Shown here: positions 32,862 through 42,538 of the stretch, one piece after another
Numbering within the stretch: position 1 is the first letter of the stretch
Layout of the letters: the number at the start of each line of letters is the position of its first letter
Assembly: GCA_026168455.1 (NCBI GenBank)
Contig: CM047431.1
Coordinates: 22,137,365-22,201,364, forward strand
Length of the DNA: 64,000 bases
Source: Theocolax elegans
Lineage: Eukaryota > Arthropoda > Insecta > Hymenoptera > Cerocephalidae
Direction: 5' to 3'
Position numbers and translations under genes: made by a program
Notes under the pieces: generated by a model
Database searches by the model: none
The model's input: the letters and a program-made list of their open reading frames with translations, nothing else
Told to the model about the DNA's origin: nothing

Positions 32862-33686
32862 TGTGACGTGTCCACTGGGGATTAGGGTGGAGTCACGAAT
32901 AAAACAAAGATAAAACAACTTAGTTAAAAAGATTGCAGGTTTATTGCACTTAATGTGCTCTCGAATATTACACGGCAAAGCAGCGGCAGTCGGTGGTCGG
33001 TCGCAGTCTCTCGATTATCGGCACGCACGAAGCGAGAGAGTTTCTTCTCTGCGTATTGCGCAGGCGCGCCTACTCTCGCGTCTCGAGTCGTGCGCGCTCG
33101 GCTCAGTTCGTACTGGCCGCTCGGGCCGTGATTTCGCTGCCTCGACGGAGATGTCGTCGACGACGTTGACTTCGTGGTGCTCGATGGCGATTGAGTAACT
33201 GCGGCCCTGCTGAGAATACTATCTGCGAGGTAAGCGTTTAAATCGTTCCTTTTTACCTCGATTTTAAGCTAAATCGAGCCCCTCGAGTTTCTTCGTTGCA
33301 GGTGCCGCATGTTGTCAATACGGGATCTTCGGCTCGGAGTGTCCGGACAGCTGGAGAAGGCATTCAAGGCTGGATGGGACCTGGGGATACAGTACGGGTC
33401 ATTCCTGGTGCTGGACAAGGCATTAGGATGCTGGATCAACGGAGCAGTGTGTGTGTGTGTGCAATTGTGCGCAGTCAGGAGTCGCATCTCCTTTGCTTCG
33501 GGTTCTCCTGCTTAGTACGCACTGTAAGCCTATATCGGTTTCACACATTCGCATATGTGTGTCCATTAGGACTTGATTGGTATGTATAGCACGTTTACTT
33601 CGCATAGTAAGCTTGACAGGTGCTATACTATACCTTGTCTCGCTATTTTATTTCTAAGTGACATGTAGTATAACTACAATGTCACA
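32862..33686 (-). repeat. Gypsy B 5' LTR (825 bp)
   Basis: Same ends as the 3' LTR but 210 bp shorter: 22501-22710 has no counterpart here. Read on the element strand it starts TGTGACATTGTAGT and folds back on itself (33658-33669 with 33673-33685, one bulged base). Confidence 0.92.
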
Positions 33687-33738
33687 ATATATATGTTATA
33701 TCTCTTTATAATAAGAATTCAGAATTCAACATATATAT
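33687..33738. repeat. Minisatellite remnant between Gypsy B and foldback copy 2
   Basis: The words TATATCTCTTTATAATAAGA and AATTCAGAATTCAACATATA repeat those at 22.25-22.33 kb, marking the target DNA on the far side of Gypsy B. Confidence 0.7.
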
Positions 33739-33853
33739 GGGTGGTTCTCTGTGACATCGAAGATGAAAAAAATAAATATTGCTATAACTGTGGGAATATG
33801 TTTTAGAGGTATCCAGTAGTTCTCCTGAATTTTTTCAGATTTTTTCTGGGCCA

Positions 33854-34054
33854 TTATTTTAAGTTACAGAGAGTCAAAGTTGACATTTTAGCACTTTTTT
33901 GCATTATATGCCCATTTTCATGAATTTTTAGCTCCCAGGGGATGCATTTTTCACTAAAAACATAACTATGACTTTTTTTGTAAAATTTTCCGAACTTTTC
34001 ATTAAAAATACTGTAAAAGACATAAATGTATGCTGTCACACTCTTGTAAGCCAT
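33854..34054 (-). CDS. Foldback copy 2 arm ORF, 66 aa
   Basis: Same frame as at 9519-9719 with a few substitutions (FYSIF for FKSIF, SHSYVF for SHTYVF). No recognisable family. Its mirror copy is at 35081-35281. Confidence 0.25.
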   Translation of the reverse strand: MAYKSVTAYIYVFYSIFNEKFGKFYKKSHSYVFSEKCIPWELKIHENGHIMQKSAKMSTLTLCNLK

Positions 34055-34788
34055 TTATACCTTAAATAGTGAAAATCAGCAATTCTGCTCCGGACTCTGG
34101 TAACCTAATACTGTCTGAAAGATGTCTTTTTATAGTCAGAAACTGCCTAAAAGTTTTCAGAGTGGGTCTAAATCATTAAGATCACTTATGCTCAAAATAT
34201 CCGGGAAAAGTGCCTGAAATATTAATAGAAATGTATATTTGTTGCCTTATAACGATGAATCTAGTAGCATGATCATTGCAAAAAAATTTCTGCACTTACC
34301 TTGGAATGGTAGAAAAGTATCTCCACTTGTTTCAGTATCCATCTAATCGCCTGTAAGCTGCTAAAAATACAAATATTATTATACAAATGTAAAAAATTAA
34401 TTTTTAAACATTTATAATGCTGAATTTTTAGTTTTACATCCCTTACAAGAATTATAATACTAATCTGAAGGATTACTATAAATATATAAACATCATTATT
34501 ACAATAACTGAATATACGTATTTAATACAAAAGATATATAAATAAATCGGATATATAATTATAATGAATAATATGATAACGTGACAGTGACAAGTTTGTG
34601 AAATCTAAACAATGTATTGCTGAATAATAATAATAATAATAATGTTGATACTTTTATAGTAATCCTTCAGATTAGTATTATAATTCTTGTAAGGGATGTA
34701 AAACTAAAAATCCAGCATTATAAATGTTTAAAAATTAATTTTTTACATTTGTATAATAATATTTGTATTTTTAGCAGCTTACAGGTGA

Positions 34789-35013
34789 TTAGATGGATAC
34801 TGAAACAAGTGAAGATACTTTTCCACCACTCCAAGGTAAGTGCATAAATTTTTTTGCAATGATCATGCTACTAGATTCATCGTTATAAGGCAACAAATAT
34901 ACATTTCTATTAATATTTCGGGCACTTTTCCCGGATATTTTGACCATAAGTGATCTTAATGACTTAGACCCACTCTGGAAATTTTTACGCAGTTTCTGAC
35001 TATAAAAAGACAT
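34789..35013 (-). CDS. Foldback copy 2 arm ORF, 74 aa
   Basis: Right-arm version of the 74-codon frame starting MSFYSQKLRKNFQSG. The opposite strand holds the MDTETSEDTFPPLQ stretch followed by GTAAGT, so the coding strand is unclear. Confidence 0.2.
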   Translation of the reverse strand: MSFYSQKLRKNFQSGSKSLRSLMVKISGKSARNINRNVYLLPYNDESSSMIIAKKFMHLPWSGGKVSSLVSVSI

Positions 35014-35396
35014 ATTTTAGACAGTATTAGGTTACCAGAGTCCGGAGCAGAATTGCTGATTTTCACTATTTAAGGTTTAAATGGCTTACAAGAGTGTGAC
35101 AGCATACATTTATGTCTTTTACAGTATTTGTAATGAAAAGTTCGGAGAAATTTACACAAAAAGTCATAGTTATGTTTTTAGTGAAAAATGCATCCCCTGG
35201 GAGCTAAAAATTCATGAAAATAGGCATATAATGCAAAAAAGTGCTAAAATGTCAACTTTGACTCTCTGTAACTTAAAATAATGGCCCAGAAAAAATCTGA
35301 AAAAATTCAGGATAACTACTGGATACTTCTAAAACATATTCCCACAGTTATAGCAATATTTATTTTTTTCATCTTCGATGTCACAGAGAACTACCC

Positions 35397-35507
35397 ATAT
35401 ATATGTCATATATATGTTATATATATATGTTATTTATATGTCATATATATGATATATATATGTATGTCATATATATAAGTGTGTGTGTGTGTGCCTGTGT
35501 GTGTGTG
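35397..35507. repeat. TATG and (GT)n microsatellite
   Basis: ATATATGTCATATATATG-type repeats pass into (GT)n at 35479-35507, which adjoins the poly(T) of the R1-clade LINE. Confidence 0.9.
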
Positions 35508-35529
35508 TTTTTTTTTTTTTTTTTTTTTT

Positions 35530-35722
35530 CCAAAGAGGTGGAGAAATGCTTAATGCACCATGACTGGAGCCATGCGAGACTCCCCGTGTGTGGGTCTCTC
35601 CTACCGAAGGTTGTCGATAGGCATACCCACTAAAACTCCACCTCTTATCTTACCTTTCTTCCCCCGCGGGAGCCGCCGCAAGGCATTACTTCGCGGGGGG
35701 AGGCAACGGCTACACTAGCCCA
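35530..35722 (-). other. R1-clade LINE 3' untranslated region
   Basis: GC-rich region of about 190 bp between the ORF2 stop and the poly(A), with inverted words around CCCGCGGGAGCC. Confidence 0.7.
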
Positions 35723-38356
35723 CTACCACTGCCATCGCAACTCCTCTCTCCTCTTTTCTTCTGATGAAACCCAACCTGTCACTACCGCGTTCCATCCCTC
35801 TTGAGAGTCAAGCAGGCACGCCCCGATGCCCTCAGGGGTGAGGGGACCGCTCCAAGTGACTCGAAACTGGTCCCGTTCCTCCCTGAAACGAGGACACCAT
35901 AGGAGGACGTGTTCCACATCTTCGTCCACCCCTGGACAAGCCGGGCACTCTGCGCTGCCGTAGACCCCTATACGAAATAGGTAGCTACGGAAGCATCCGT
36001 GCCCGGTCAACACCTGGGTAAGCTGGAAACTGACGAAGCCGTGTTTCCTGCTCACCCAGTCCCGGATCCGCGGGATGATGCGGTAGGTCCAGCGGCCGTC
36101 CCTGGCTGAGTCCCATCTCCGCTGCCACTCCTCTACGGTCCGCAATGACCATCGGTTGTGGCAGCGGTTCTCTTCTAGGCGTCGCCCACCCTCACGGTGT
36201 CTTTCAGCTCTCTCGGCTGCCAGAAGGTCGAAGGGGGCGGTCCCCGCGACTACCGAAAGTGCAATGTCAGATACGGTTCGGTACGCCCGGGCCACCCTTA
36301 GCGCGGCTATCCTGCAGGCTCTCTGGCACGGAGCACCAAAGCTCTTGTGCCTGTTCAGGGCATCAGCCCAGTGTTTGAACGACAGCCGCGCGTCTAGTGT
36401 GACCCCTAAATACTTCAACGTTTTCACCGACCGTATCCGTTCTTTACCTACCGTGAAGGTGGCGGTCCTCTCCTTTTTTGTGCGAGAGATGAGCACCGCC
36501 TCCGTTTTTTCCGCTGCCAGACTAAGTCCGTGGTCTCTCAACCAAGTGGCGACCACTTCTATAGAGACGTCTCCGAGATATTCGATCTCTTCGACACTTT
36601 TTGCGACCACTAGCGCCACGTCGTCCGCGAAAGCCACCATCGAGACACCCTCCGGAAGTTGCTGCCTAAGCAGGCCGTCATAGACAGCGTTCCAGAGTAG
36701 GGGCCCAATGACCAAACCCTGCGGCACGCCTCCCGTGATGTTGTGGGAGTGCACACCGTCGTCTGTGTCGTAGAGCAGAGTACGGTCAGTCAGGTAACTC
36801 GAGGTGACCTCCCTGAGATAGAGTGGCACTTGGAAGTGCTTCAGGGACAGCATGATGTCGTCCCATCTGGCAGAGTTGAAGGCATTCCGGATGTCCAAGG
36901 TGATGATGGCACACATCCGCCTTGCACTCCGACCAGCATTGATGGCGTTTGTGGCTATACCAACAACTCTGCCTACAGCGTCCATGGTCGATCGACCCTT
37001 TCGGAAGCCGAACTGATTGTCGGAGAGGTCTCCGGCTCGACCGATGGCCGCTGCGAGCCTGGCGCAGATCACCCGCTCCAGAAGCTTCCCAACTATATCC
37101 AGTAGACAGAGCGGGCGGTAAGATGATGGCTCCTCCGGGGGTTTGTTTCCCTTCGGTAGGAGTACCAGCCTCTGCGTCTTCCACTGGGCCGAGAAGCAAC
37201 CTTCTCTCAGGCATGCGTTGAATGCGTCCAGGAACAAGCCCGGAGCACTCATCGCCGCTGTCTTGACGGTCAGGCCAGGTATTCCGTCCGGCCCTGGGGC
37301 TTTACGTACGAAAATACTTTTAGCGGCCATCCTCAGCTCGGCTTCACTAATGTCTGGCGACTCGGCTGCACCAATGGTGGCCATCAGGCCCGTCTCTGCT
37401 GCCCTTTTCCGATGTTCTGGAAACAGGTGGCGGACGACTTCGTCCAGAAAAACTGGGTCGGTGGGTGCAACAGCGCCCCCGGGGTTGATCTTATTCATAA
37501 CCGTTTTATACGGTCTGCCCCAGGGGTAGTGGTCCACCTCCTCACAGAGCTCCCGCCAACACCTTCTCTTGGCAGCCTTGATGGCCACCTTGAGATCCCT
37601 CCGCTTTTGATCGTATTCTGCGGAACGATCTTGGAACCGCGGTGTTCCCCTCGCTCTTTGGTGCAGCCTTCTGGCACGCAGGCACTCACGTCTCTTTTCT
37701 GCGATGTCCTCACTCCACCAGATTATCGTTGGGCGGCCGCGAGGGTTAAACTTCACGGCCATAAAGGCATCGCAAGCCGCTGTTAGGGCATTCGTGAGGC
37801 CTCGTGCTTTTTCTTCGGCGGTTCCCTCCACTTTTGCCCCCTCAAGGGAGCAGAGGAACGTCTCACGATCAAACGTGGCTGGTGCCCATCTCTCTCTTGC
37901 TTCTCTTCCTGCTCTCTTTGTCCTCCCGCTGGTTAGCTGGAGCTGGTACACGAGTGCTTGGTGGTCACTACCCGTGTAACGATCGCTAACTTTCCTGCCG
38001 AGTCCCCCTCCCCCCATCAATCTAGGGTCGACGAAGGTGAGGTCGACTATGGACGACTTGCCGGCTTTGGTGAAAGTCGGGGTTGTCCCTGTGTTAGCTA
38101 TCTCCAGCCCCAGTAGAGCGAACGCCTCGAGAAGTGCGCGACCACGCGCGTTGGTCTTAGCGCTGCCCCAGTCCGTCGCCCAAGCATTAAAGTCCCCACC
38201 GATTGCGACCGATAGCCGTGAGGACCGAGCACTGGTGACGACTTCATCCAGAGATCTCGCAAAGTCCTCGGTGGAATCGCTGGGCGGGAAGTAGCAGCTG
38301 TACATGCGTACCCCCGCCACCTCCACCCAGGTGAAGCTGGGAAGGGGGGCGACCAT
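35723..38356 (-). CDS. R1-clade LINE ORF2: endonuclease and RT
   Basis: An 877-codon frame, open upstream to about 38437. Apurinic-type endonuclease motifs: GDFNAW (54-59) and SDH (130-132). RT motifs: KAPGPDGIP (352-360), TLDIRNAFNSA (D488), GGVPQG and AFADDVALV (FADD at 576-579). The C-terminus has the R1-type CCHC knuckle (CPACPGVDEDVEHVLLWC). Around residues 667-682 the thumb region is shorter than usual for the clade (ADALN runs straight into KSFGAPCQRA), suggesting an in-frame deletion. The N-terminal part of the endonuclease is missing, so the protein would be inactive even though the frame is intact. Confidence 0.85.
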   Translation of the reverse strand: MVAPLPSFTWVEVAGVRMYSCYFPPSDSTEDFARSLDEVVTSARSSRLSVAIGGDFNAWATDWGSAKTNARGRALLEAFALLGLEIANTGTTPTFTKAGKSSIVDLTFVDPRLMGGGGLGRKVSDRYTGSDHQALVYQLQLTSGRTKRAGREARERWAPATFDRETFLCSLEGAKVEGTAEEKARGLTNALTAACDAFMAVKFNPRGRPTIIWWSEDIAEKRRECLRARRLHQRARGTPRFQDRSAEYDQKRRDLKVAIKAAKRRCWRELCEEVDHYPWGRPYKTVMNKINPGGAVAPTDPVFLDEVVRHLFPEHRKRAAETGLMATIGAAESPDISEAELRMAAKSIFVRKAPGPDGIPGLTVKTAAMSAPGLFLDAFNACLREGCFSAQWKTQRLVLLPKGNKPPEEPSSYRPLCLLDIVGKLLERVICARLAAAIGRAGDLSDNQFGFRKGRSTMDAVGRVVGIATNAINAGRSARRMCAIITLDIRNAFNSARWDDIMLSLKHFQVPLYLREVTSSYLTDRTLLYDTDDGVHSHNITGGVPQGLVIGPLLWNAVYDGLLRQQLPEGVSMVAFADDVALVVAKSVEEIEYLGDVSIEVVATWLRDHGLSLAAEKTEAVLISRTKKERTATFTVGKERIRSVKTLKYLGVTLDARLSFKHWADALNRHKSFGAPCQRACRIAALRVARAYRTVSDIALSVVAGTAPFDLLAAERAERHREGGRRLEENRCHNRWSLRTVEEWQRRWDSARDGRWTYRIIPRIRDWVSRKHGFVSFQLTQVLTGHGCFRSYLFRIGVYGSAECPACPGVDEDVEHVLLWCPRFREERDQFRVTWSGPLTPEGIGACLLDSQEGWNAVVTGWVSSEEKRREELRWQW

Positions 38357-38437
38357 CTTTCTGGAGATGTGTATATTTTCACATACCCAGATGGCGGCCT
38401 TGCCCGTGGCATCCCTTACCCAGTAGTATTGTTTTCA

Positions 38438-38501
38438 GCTCACTACCGGATCGAGATACTCGCATGCGGTTGACTCCTTCCTGATCTCCGCTATTCGGGT
38501 A
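38438..38501. other. Junction between LINE and direct repeat
   Basis: Sixty-odd unique bases link the truncated LINE to the 543-bp repeat; GGTACCGGCGTACC at the join is a near-palindrome. Confidence 0.5.
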
Positions 38502-39044
38502 CCGGCGTACCCGAATACACTCCCGATGTACACGTACACATACACTCGGGGTAAAGGGGGGGAACGCGCGGTAGTATATAATACACTTACCGGGGTGCGC
38601 CCCGTGGATGGCCCAGCCGATCCTTGTCCCTTTGACCTCCTGGGCAACGGAGGCCGACGTCGGCTGCGGTGGTGGAATGCGGCCCTGTGCCGCGGCGAGT
38701 GCCTCGCGAACCGCGTCCGCACTCACTCAACACTTCCCGTCCTTGTTCACACACCAAATCACTCTCGGCTCACTCACGAGGATGTTCCGGGTTCCGACGG
38801 TTTTGCGTCTCAGGCGCCTTTTCTTAGCCGGAAAACTTTCGATCGGTCCGGATAAGTTTGTCCGCCTCGAGCGGCGGATCGGGACATACTGATTAGGCAA
38901 TCGCCTAATTTTCGAAAAAGGGATGAGAGTGGGAAACACACACACACTCTCGCGCTCTCATCCCTACGTACTATTGCGCGCGTAATTGTACACTTGATTC
39001 TGTAAACAAATGTCGTCGGTTGGCCTTGACATACCAAAGGCTCC
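38502..39044. repeat. 543-bp direct repeat, copy 1
   Basis: Matches 58008-58550 end to end, same orientation and length, with scattered single differences. The ends are CCGGCGTACCCG and CAAAGGCTCC, without TG...CA and without flanking duplication, so it is not an LTR pair. On the minus strand it has a promoter-like, GC-rich stretch, an open frame (SADAVREALAAAQGRIPPP, counted from a GTG) and a CCGGTAAGTG splice-donor-like site. It could be the 5' region of a LINE family or of another transposon. Confidence 0.8.
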
Positions 39045-39870
39045 AAATTATATATTATAACTCTCGTATCTTTGCGGAACAATCACACAAAGATACTTAA
39101 CATTAATTGTTTAATTTGCAACAAGTCTAAACAAGTAACACGAGTTATAAAAAAAAAATTTTCTCACACTCAAAAATTTACAAAAATATATTACAAGTAT
39201 CGTGAACAGTAATACTCAATAAATACAAAATATTAAATTAAGTAATTACTGTCAGACAATTGTAATACAACAATAATTTTAATTTATATATGTATGTATT
39301 ATCGGTCACACCGAACTAAATATATGATAATACATACATATATAGAAATTTACGAACGATAGATTCATTTTTCAAATAATTTTAATTATTTTACTCACAC
39401 ACGAGTTTAAATAATTAATATTACAACTATTGTAACTTTGCGGCAGATTCACACAAAGTTACTTACTGTTAACTATTTAACTTGCAAACAAGTCTAAATA
39501 ATTAACAATAGTTGTAAAATATATTGTATACACAAATAAAATTATACATATATTATATAAATAAATAGTAATAAATAATATACGAATATTAAATTAATAT
39601 TACTAATATTATAATATATGTGGGTCAGGGAGGGGAGAAAGCAACAAAGAAATTTCTCTCTCGAACTCAAAAAAAAAACCAATTGAATTGCCGCGTCCCG
39701 TATATAAAGATAAATTAAATATTCAAAATTTTCTTTAAAAGGGAGGGGGTGGGGCAACTACCTCTCCCGAAAGGATCTAATTTTAAAACACTCTCACACA
39801 AAAAAAAATATAAATTAGATCCCGCGCGGAAACGAATTTATTTTATTATTGCAAAAATAAAAATAATTCG
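39045..39870. repeat. AT-rich DNA with a duplicated hairpin unit
   Basis: Two related units start at 39066 and 39432 (366 bp apart). Each has a 9-bp hairpin (GTATCTTTG/CAAAGATAC at 39066-39096; GTAACTTTG/CAAAGTTAC at 39432-39462), then TTACTTAACTTGCAA-like and AACAAGTCTAAA words. The rest is AT-rich. No ORF of note. Confidence 0.65.
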
Positions 39871-40320
39871 CCGCAGTGGTTTCTCTCGGCGAAACCAGCT
39901 GCGAAGACTTAGTACATGCGAAGGGGCTAGGCGATCACGCTATCTCTCTCACTCACACACCTATAGCCCGCCTAGCACCTACTCCGATTCCCCGCGACTA
40001 GGGATTCTCTCTCTCACTCCCACCCGCGGGCGCAATCGGAGAGAGCCGATGATGATCGGCTCTCGCGAAGTCTTTCCTTTGCGCTATTCGGGGGGGGATT
40101 CTCGCTGCCCGCGATCCGCGGCGCAAGCTACTCTCTCCCTACTTTGCCGCTCCCATACAAGCTAAGCAAAGATCTCCCGGCAAGCTTGCGATCGAGAGAG
40201 ACCGATCTCGGTGAGATCGGGCGCTTCCGGCTGAACACGGTCGCGCGCGAACTCTCTCCCGATATACCGGTGTACACCTCTCCTTGGATACCCGAGCAAG
40301 AGGGGGAGTTCTCCGGTATA
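39871..40320. repeat. GC-rich array of hairpins
   Basis: At least six inverted repeats follow one another: 39872-39883 with 39891-39903; GCTAGGCG 39926-39933 with 39969-39976; CTCCGATT 39982-39989 with 40034-40041; GAGAGCCGAT 40041-40050 with 40055-40064; CCGATCTC 40202-40209 with 40213-40220; TATACCGG 40263-40270 with 40313-40320. Composition is GC-rich and CT-rich, unlike the AT-rich DNA just before. The short ORFs look incidental. Confidence 0.6.
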
Positions 40321-40356
40321 GAGACGCGTCTCACACGCTGTCTCTCGCTCTCTCTC

Positions 40357-40399
40357 TCTCTCACTCTAACTCTTTAACTCGTACTACACACTCTCTCTC
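40357..40399. repeat. LINE target-site duplication, left copy
   Basis: TCTCTCACTCTAACTCTTTA and the following ACTCGTACTACAC with a CT run recur at 57527-57569, on the other side of the CR1/Jockey-type LINE; the two differ by an AC dinucleotide. This long duplication sets the ends of the LINE. Confidence 0.75.
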
Positions 40400-41497
40400 T
40401 CGTAAGTAGCAATTACATACCAAAATTTGACTTCTTGCTTTTATCGAGATTTCTTCTGCCGCTTTTGTGCCTACGGGCTTTTTTGTTACAGAATTTTCGC
40501 AAGCGCCCTTTTTGGGAGACTTCTGGTAAAAAAATCTGCGATTTTACATAGAGGCTCGCTAAAAAAATTCAAGTAAGAAATATCTACTGTCTATTGAGGT
40601 TACGTCGAGTCGGCTTGAGTCTAAACGTGTACCTTCACCATCCTCGATAATTGTTTATAACACTGGTTAATATTTATTGGTCTCAACAAAGGAAGTGATT
40701 TAACCTAGTGTTCTATCAAAGTGCTTTTTTTAATTCGTTTTTGGTGTGTGCGGTGACTTTTCATTTATCTAATTGCTGCTTCACGTACATTATATTTCTA
40801 TACCCCATATTGTGTGCCCCTTTACAGTACGCCATGTGTAATTGCTCGCATGCCTAATTATGTGTGCCCTAATTGTGTGCCTCTTCGTATTCTTATACAT
40901 ATTAGCACATTGCGTCATTGTGTGAATTTTATATCTGCTTTATATTGTGTTAACCGTAAAAACAAAAAAAAACAAAACAAAGAAAAAACTAACAAAAAAT
41001 TAACAAAAAAAAAAGAAAAAAAACACAATAATAGTTAATATTTTATTATGCTAGCTAAAGATTGTCTCAGTAATTGATTAATTATTTATAGAAAAAGTTT
41101 TGTTTTTACATGCAAATTGTTGCGACGACTGTGACATTTCGCTTTACGTTACCATTACTATATATTAGAAATTATTTAGTTTTTATGATATTTTATTGTG
41201 CAATTAATGTCTAATTGATTTTTGCAAAGTATTGTAAACTTTGTAAGTTTGAGAATTTATATGCGAGATACTTAGTGTATGTGTGTATTTATATTTTATT
41301 TATATGTGAATTGTGTGTAATTAGTACATCTTTTATTTTTCTATTGTTAGTCGCATATATGCATTTAATATTGCACAAAAGCTGTAGTGCATCAACTTTG
41401 AAAGCATATATCATCGTTCTTGGTTATTCACTTGACATTTACCGGTGGGATCGGATCTTCGCGTTTTTGCGTACGTAGTGTTACATTGAATGTCTAA
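40400..41497 (+). other. LINE 5' untranslated region
   Basis: About 1.1 kb, T-rich, with recurrent TGTGTGCC words and an A-rich stretch at 40960-41030. It would hold the internal promoter. No coding frame. Confidence 0.6.
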
Positions 41498-42526
41498 ATG
41501 AATAAAGAAAAAAAATTAAGGGCGGTTAAATGTTATCGTTGTACTAGGAATATTTCTTTGCTTATAAGATTTTGTGAGCAGTGTGGAAAACACTTTCACC
41601 CGAGTTGTGCTGATATTTTTTTGCAGAATAAGTCTGATGACTTTTGCTGTTTTAATAACATTAGCTTGTCTGTTGATAGGAATGTTTACTTGAGTTCTTT
41701 ATCAAACAAAATTGCTTCTGCTTCGTCAATTGCTGCTCGTCATTCAATTGTGGATTCTTTTCGTGCCGTAAACTGTGATCAGCTGGCTGCATTTTGTACT
41801 TCAGCCCAAGGCCCAACGTACAACATTATTAAAGAGATGGATCTGCCATCGGATTGGGAGTCTTTGTCGCAGTCGCAACAGATGGCCTTTCTCTTTCGGA
41901 GTTCAAGAACGGACACTGCTTCTATTAATAATCGTTTGGATGACATCAATTCTAAGTTAAAGCAGCAGAATACGCGGATTTCAGCTCTGGAACGTGAAAA
42001 TGTTGCGCTGCGCAGTGAAGTTGAGCAACTCAAGGATTTGCGTGTGACTGCTGCTCCTAATACTCAAATGAAGATTGTCGGTATCCCAACATCTTGTTCT
42101 TTACCATTGTTAGACTTGGCTAAAAATATTCTTTTATGTTTAAATTTGAATTATATTTGCAGTGATATTCTTGATGCGCGTGTGCTTGTTCCCAAGAATT
42201 CTTCAAATCTGGGCACAAAATCAATTGTCATTAGATTCAAATCGGCTAAGATTCGCAATTTTGTACTGGAATCTAAGCGCAGGTTTGGTAATATTAAGTT
42301 CGGTGATATTGTTGCTGATGCTGGGAACTTTTCTACCAAACCAATAAACTTGTATGAAATGTTGCCACCTGCCGTTCATGAACTTCATCTGCTTGTTAAA
42401 ACTAAGCTAAAGCCTCTTAAATTTAAGCACATCTGGACGAGAGATGGTGTAATTTTTGTGAAAAAGGAAGATGACTCGGAACGCATACAGATTAACTCAG
42501 CTGCTGATCTTGAAAAGTTATTGTGA
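41498..42526 (+). CDS. LINE ORF1 protein, PHD-like finger and FP-type C-terminus
   Basis: An intact 342-codon frame. The RNA-binding chaperone-type protein of the LINE. The N-terminus has a PHD-like zinc finger (CYRCTRN, CEQCGKHFHPSC, CCF). The middle has a short coiled coil (DINSKLKQQNTRISALE, then a leucine-spaced helix). The C-terminal half resembles the ORF1 domain related to baculoviral FP proteins (MKIVGIPTS, KSIVIRFKSAKIRNFVL, LKFKHIWTRDGVIFVKK). This layout is common in CR1/Jockey-group ORF1 proteins of insects. It stops 12 bases before the start used for ORF2. Confidence 0.75.
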   Translation: MNKEKKLRAVKCYRCTRNISLLIRFCEQCGKHFHPSCADIFLQNKSDDFCCFNNISLSVDRNVYLSSLSNKIASASSIAARHSIVDSFRAVNCDQLAAFCTSAQGPTYNIIKEMDLPSDWESLSQSQQMAFLFRSSRTDTASINNRLDDINSKLKQQNTRISALERENVALRSEVEQLKDLRVTAAPNTQMKIVGIPTSCSLPLLDLAKNILLCLNLNYICSDILDARVLVPKNSSNLGTKSIVIRFKSAKIRNFVLESKRRFGNIKFGDIVADAGNFSTKPINLYEMLPPAVHELHLLVKTKLKPLKFKHIWTRDGVIFVKKEDDSERIQINSAADLEKLL

Positions 42527-42538
42527 CTGCCTCGTACT

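Larger units (their letters stand above)
22375..33686 (-). mobile_element. Gypsy element B, full length, decayed
   Basis: This LTR retrotransposon on the minus strand has two LTRs (TGTGAC...GTCACA), ATAT on both flanks (22371-22374 and 33687-33690), a primer-binding site, gag, pol, ORF3 and a polypurine tract. Gag has a deletion with a frameshift, an amber codon lies at the gag/pol junction, and the pol tail is frameshifted. A 1.7-kb tandem duplication covers the pol tail and ORF3. The LTRs differ at roughly ten single sites plus one 210-bp length difference, so it is older than Gypsy C. Confidence 0.92.
33739..35396. mobile_element. Foldback element, copy 2
   Basis: 1658 bp with the same ends and arms as the copy at 9404-11058. 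The loop (about 34490-34650, with (TAA)n) is in the opposite orientation relative to copy 1. Both flanks are ATATAT. The right arm begins CTACCC instead of CCACCC at its outer end. The 66-aa frame is open in both arms (33854-34054 and 35081-35281); the 74-aa frame is open only in the right arm (34789-35013), with a stop in the left. Confidence 0.85.
35508..38437 (-). mobile_element. R1-clade LINE, 5'-truncated
   Basis: A non-LTR retrotransposon on the minus strand. Its poly(A) is the 22-T run at 35508-35529, followed (minus strand, upstream) by a GC-rich 3' untranslated region and ORF2. Homology stops about 27 codons upstream of the first ATG of ORF2, within the endonuclease, so ORF1 and the start of the endonuclease are missing. 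The poly(A) directly abuts (AC)n on the element strand. R1-clade families such as Waldo are known to insert in (ACAY)n repeats, which fits. Confidence 0.8.

Noticed and set aside
35723..38356. Plus-strand ORFs of up to 175 codons across the R1 LINE
   Set aside because: Shadows of the intact minus-strand ORF2.
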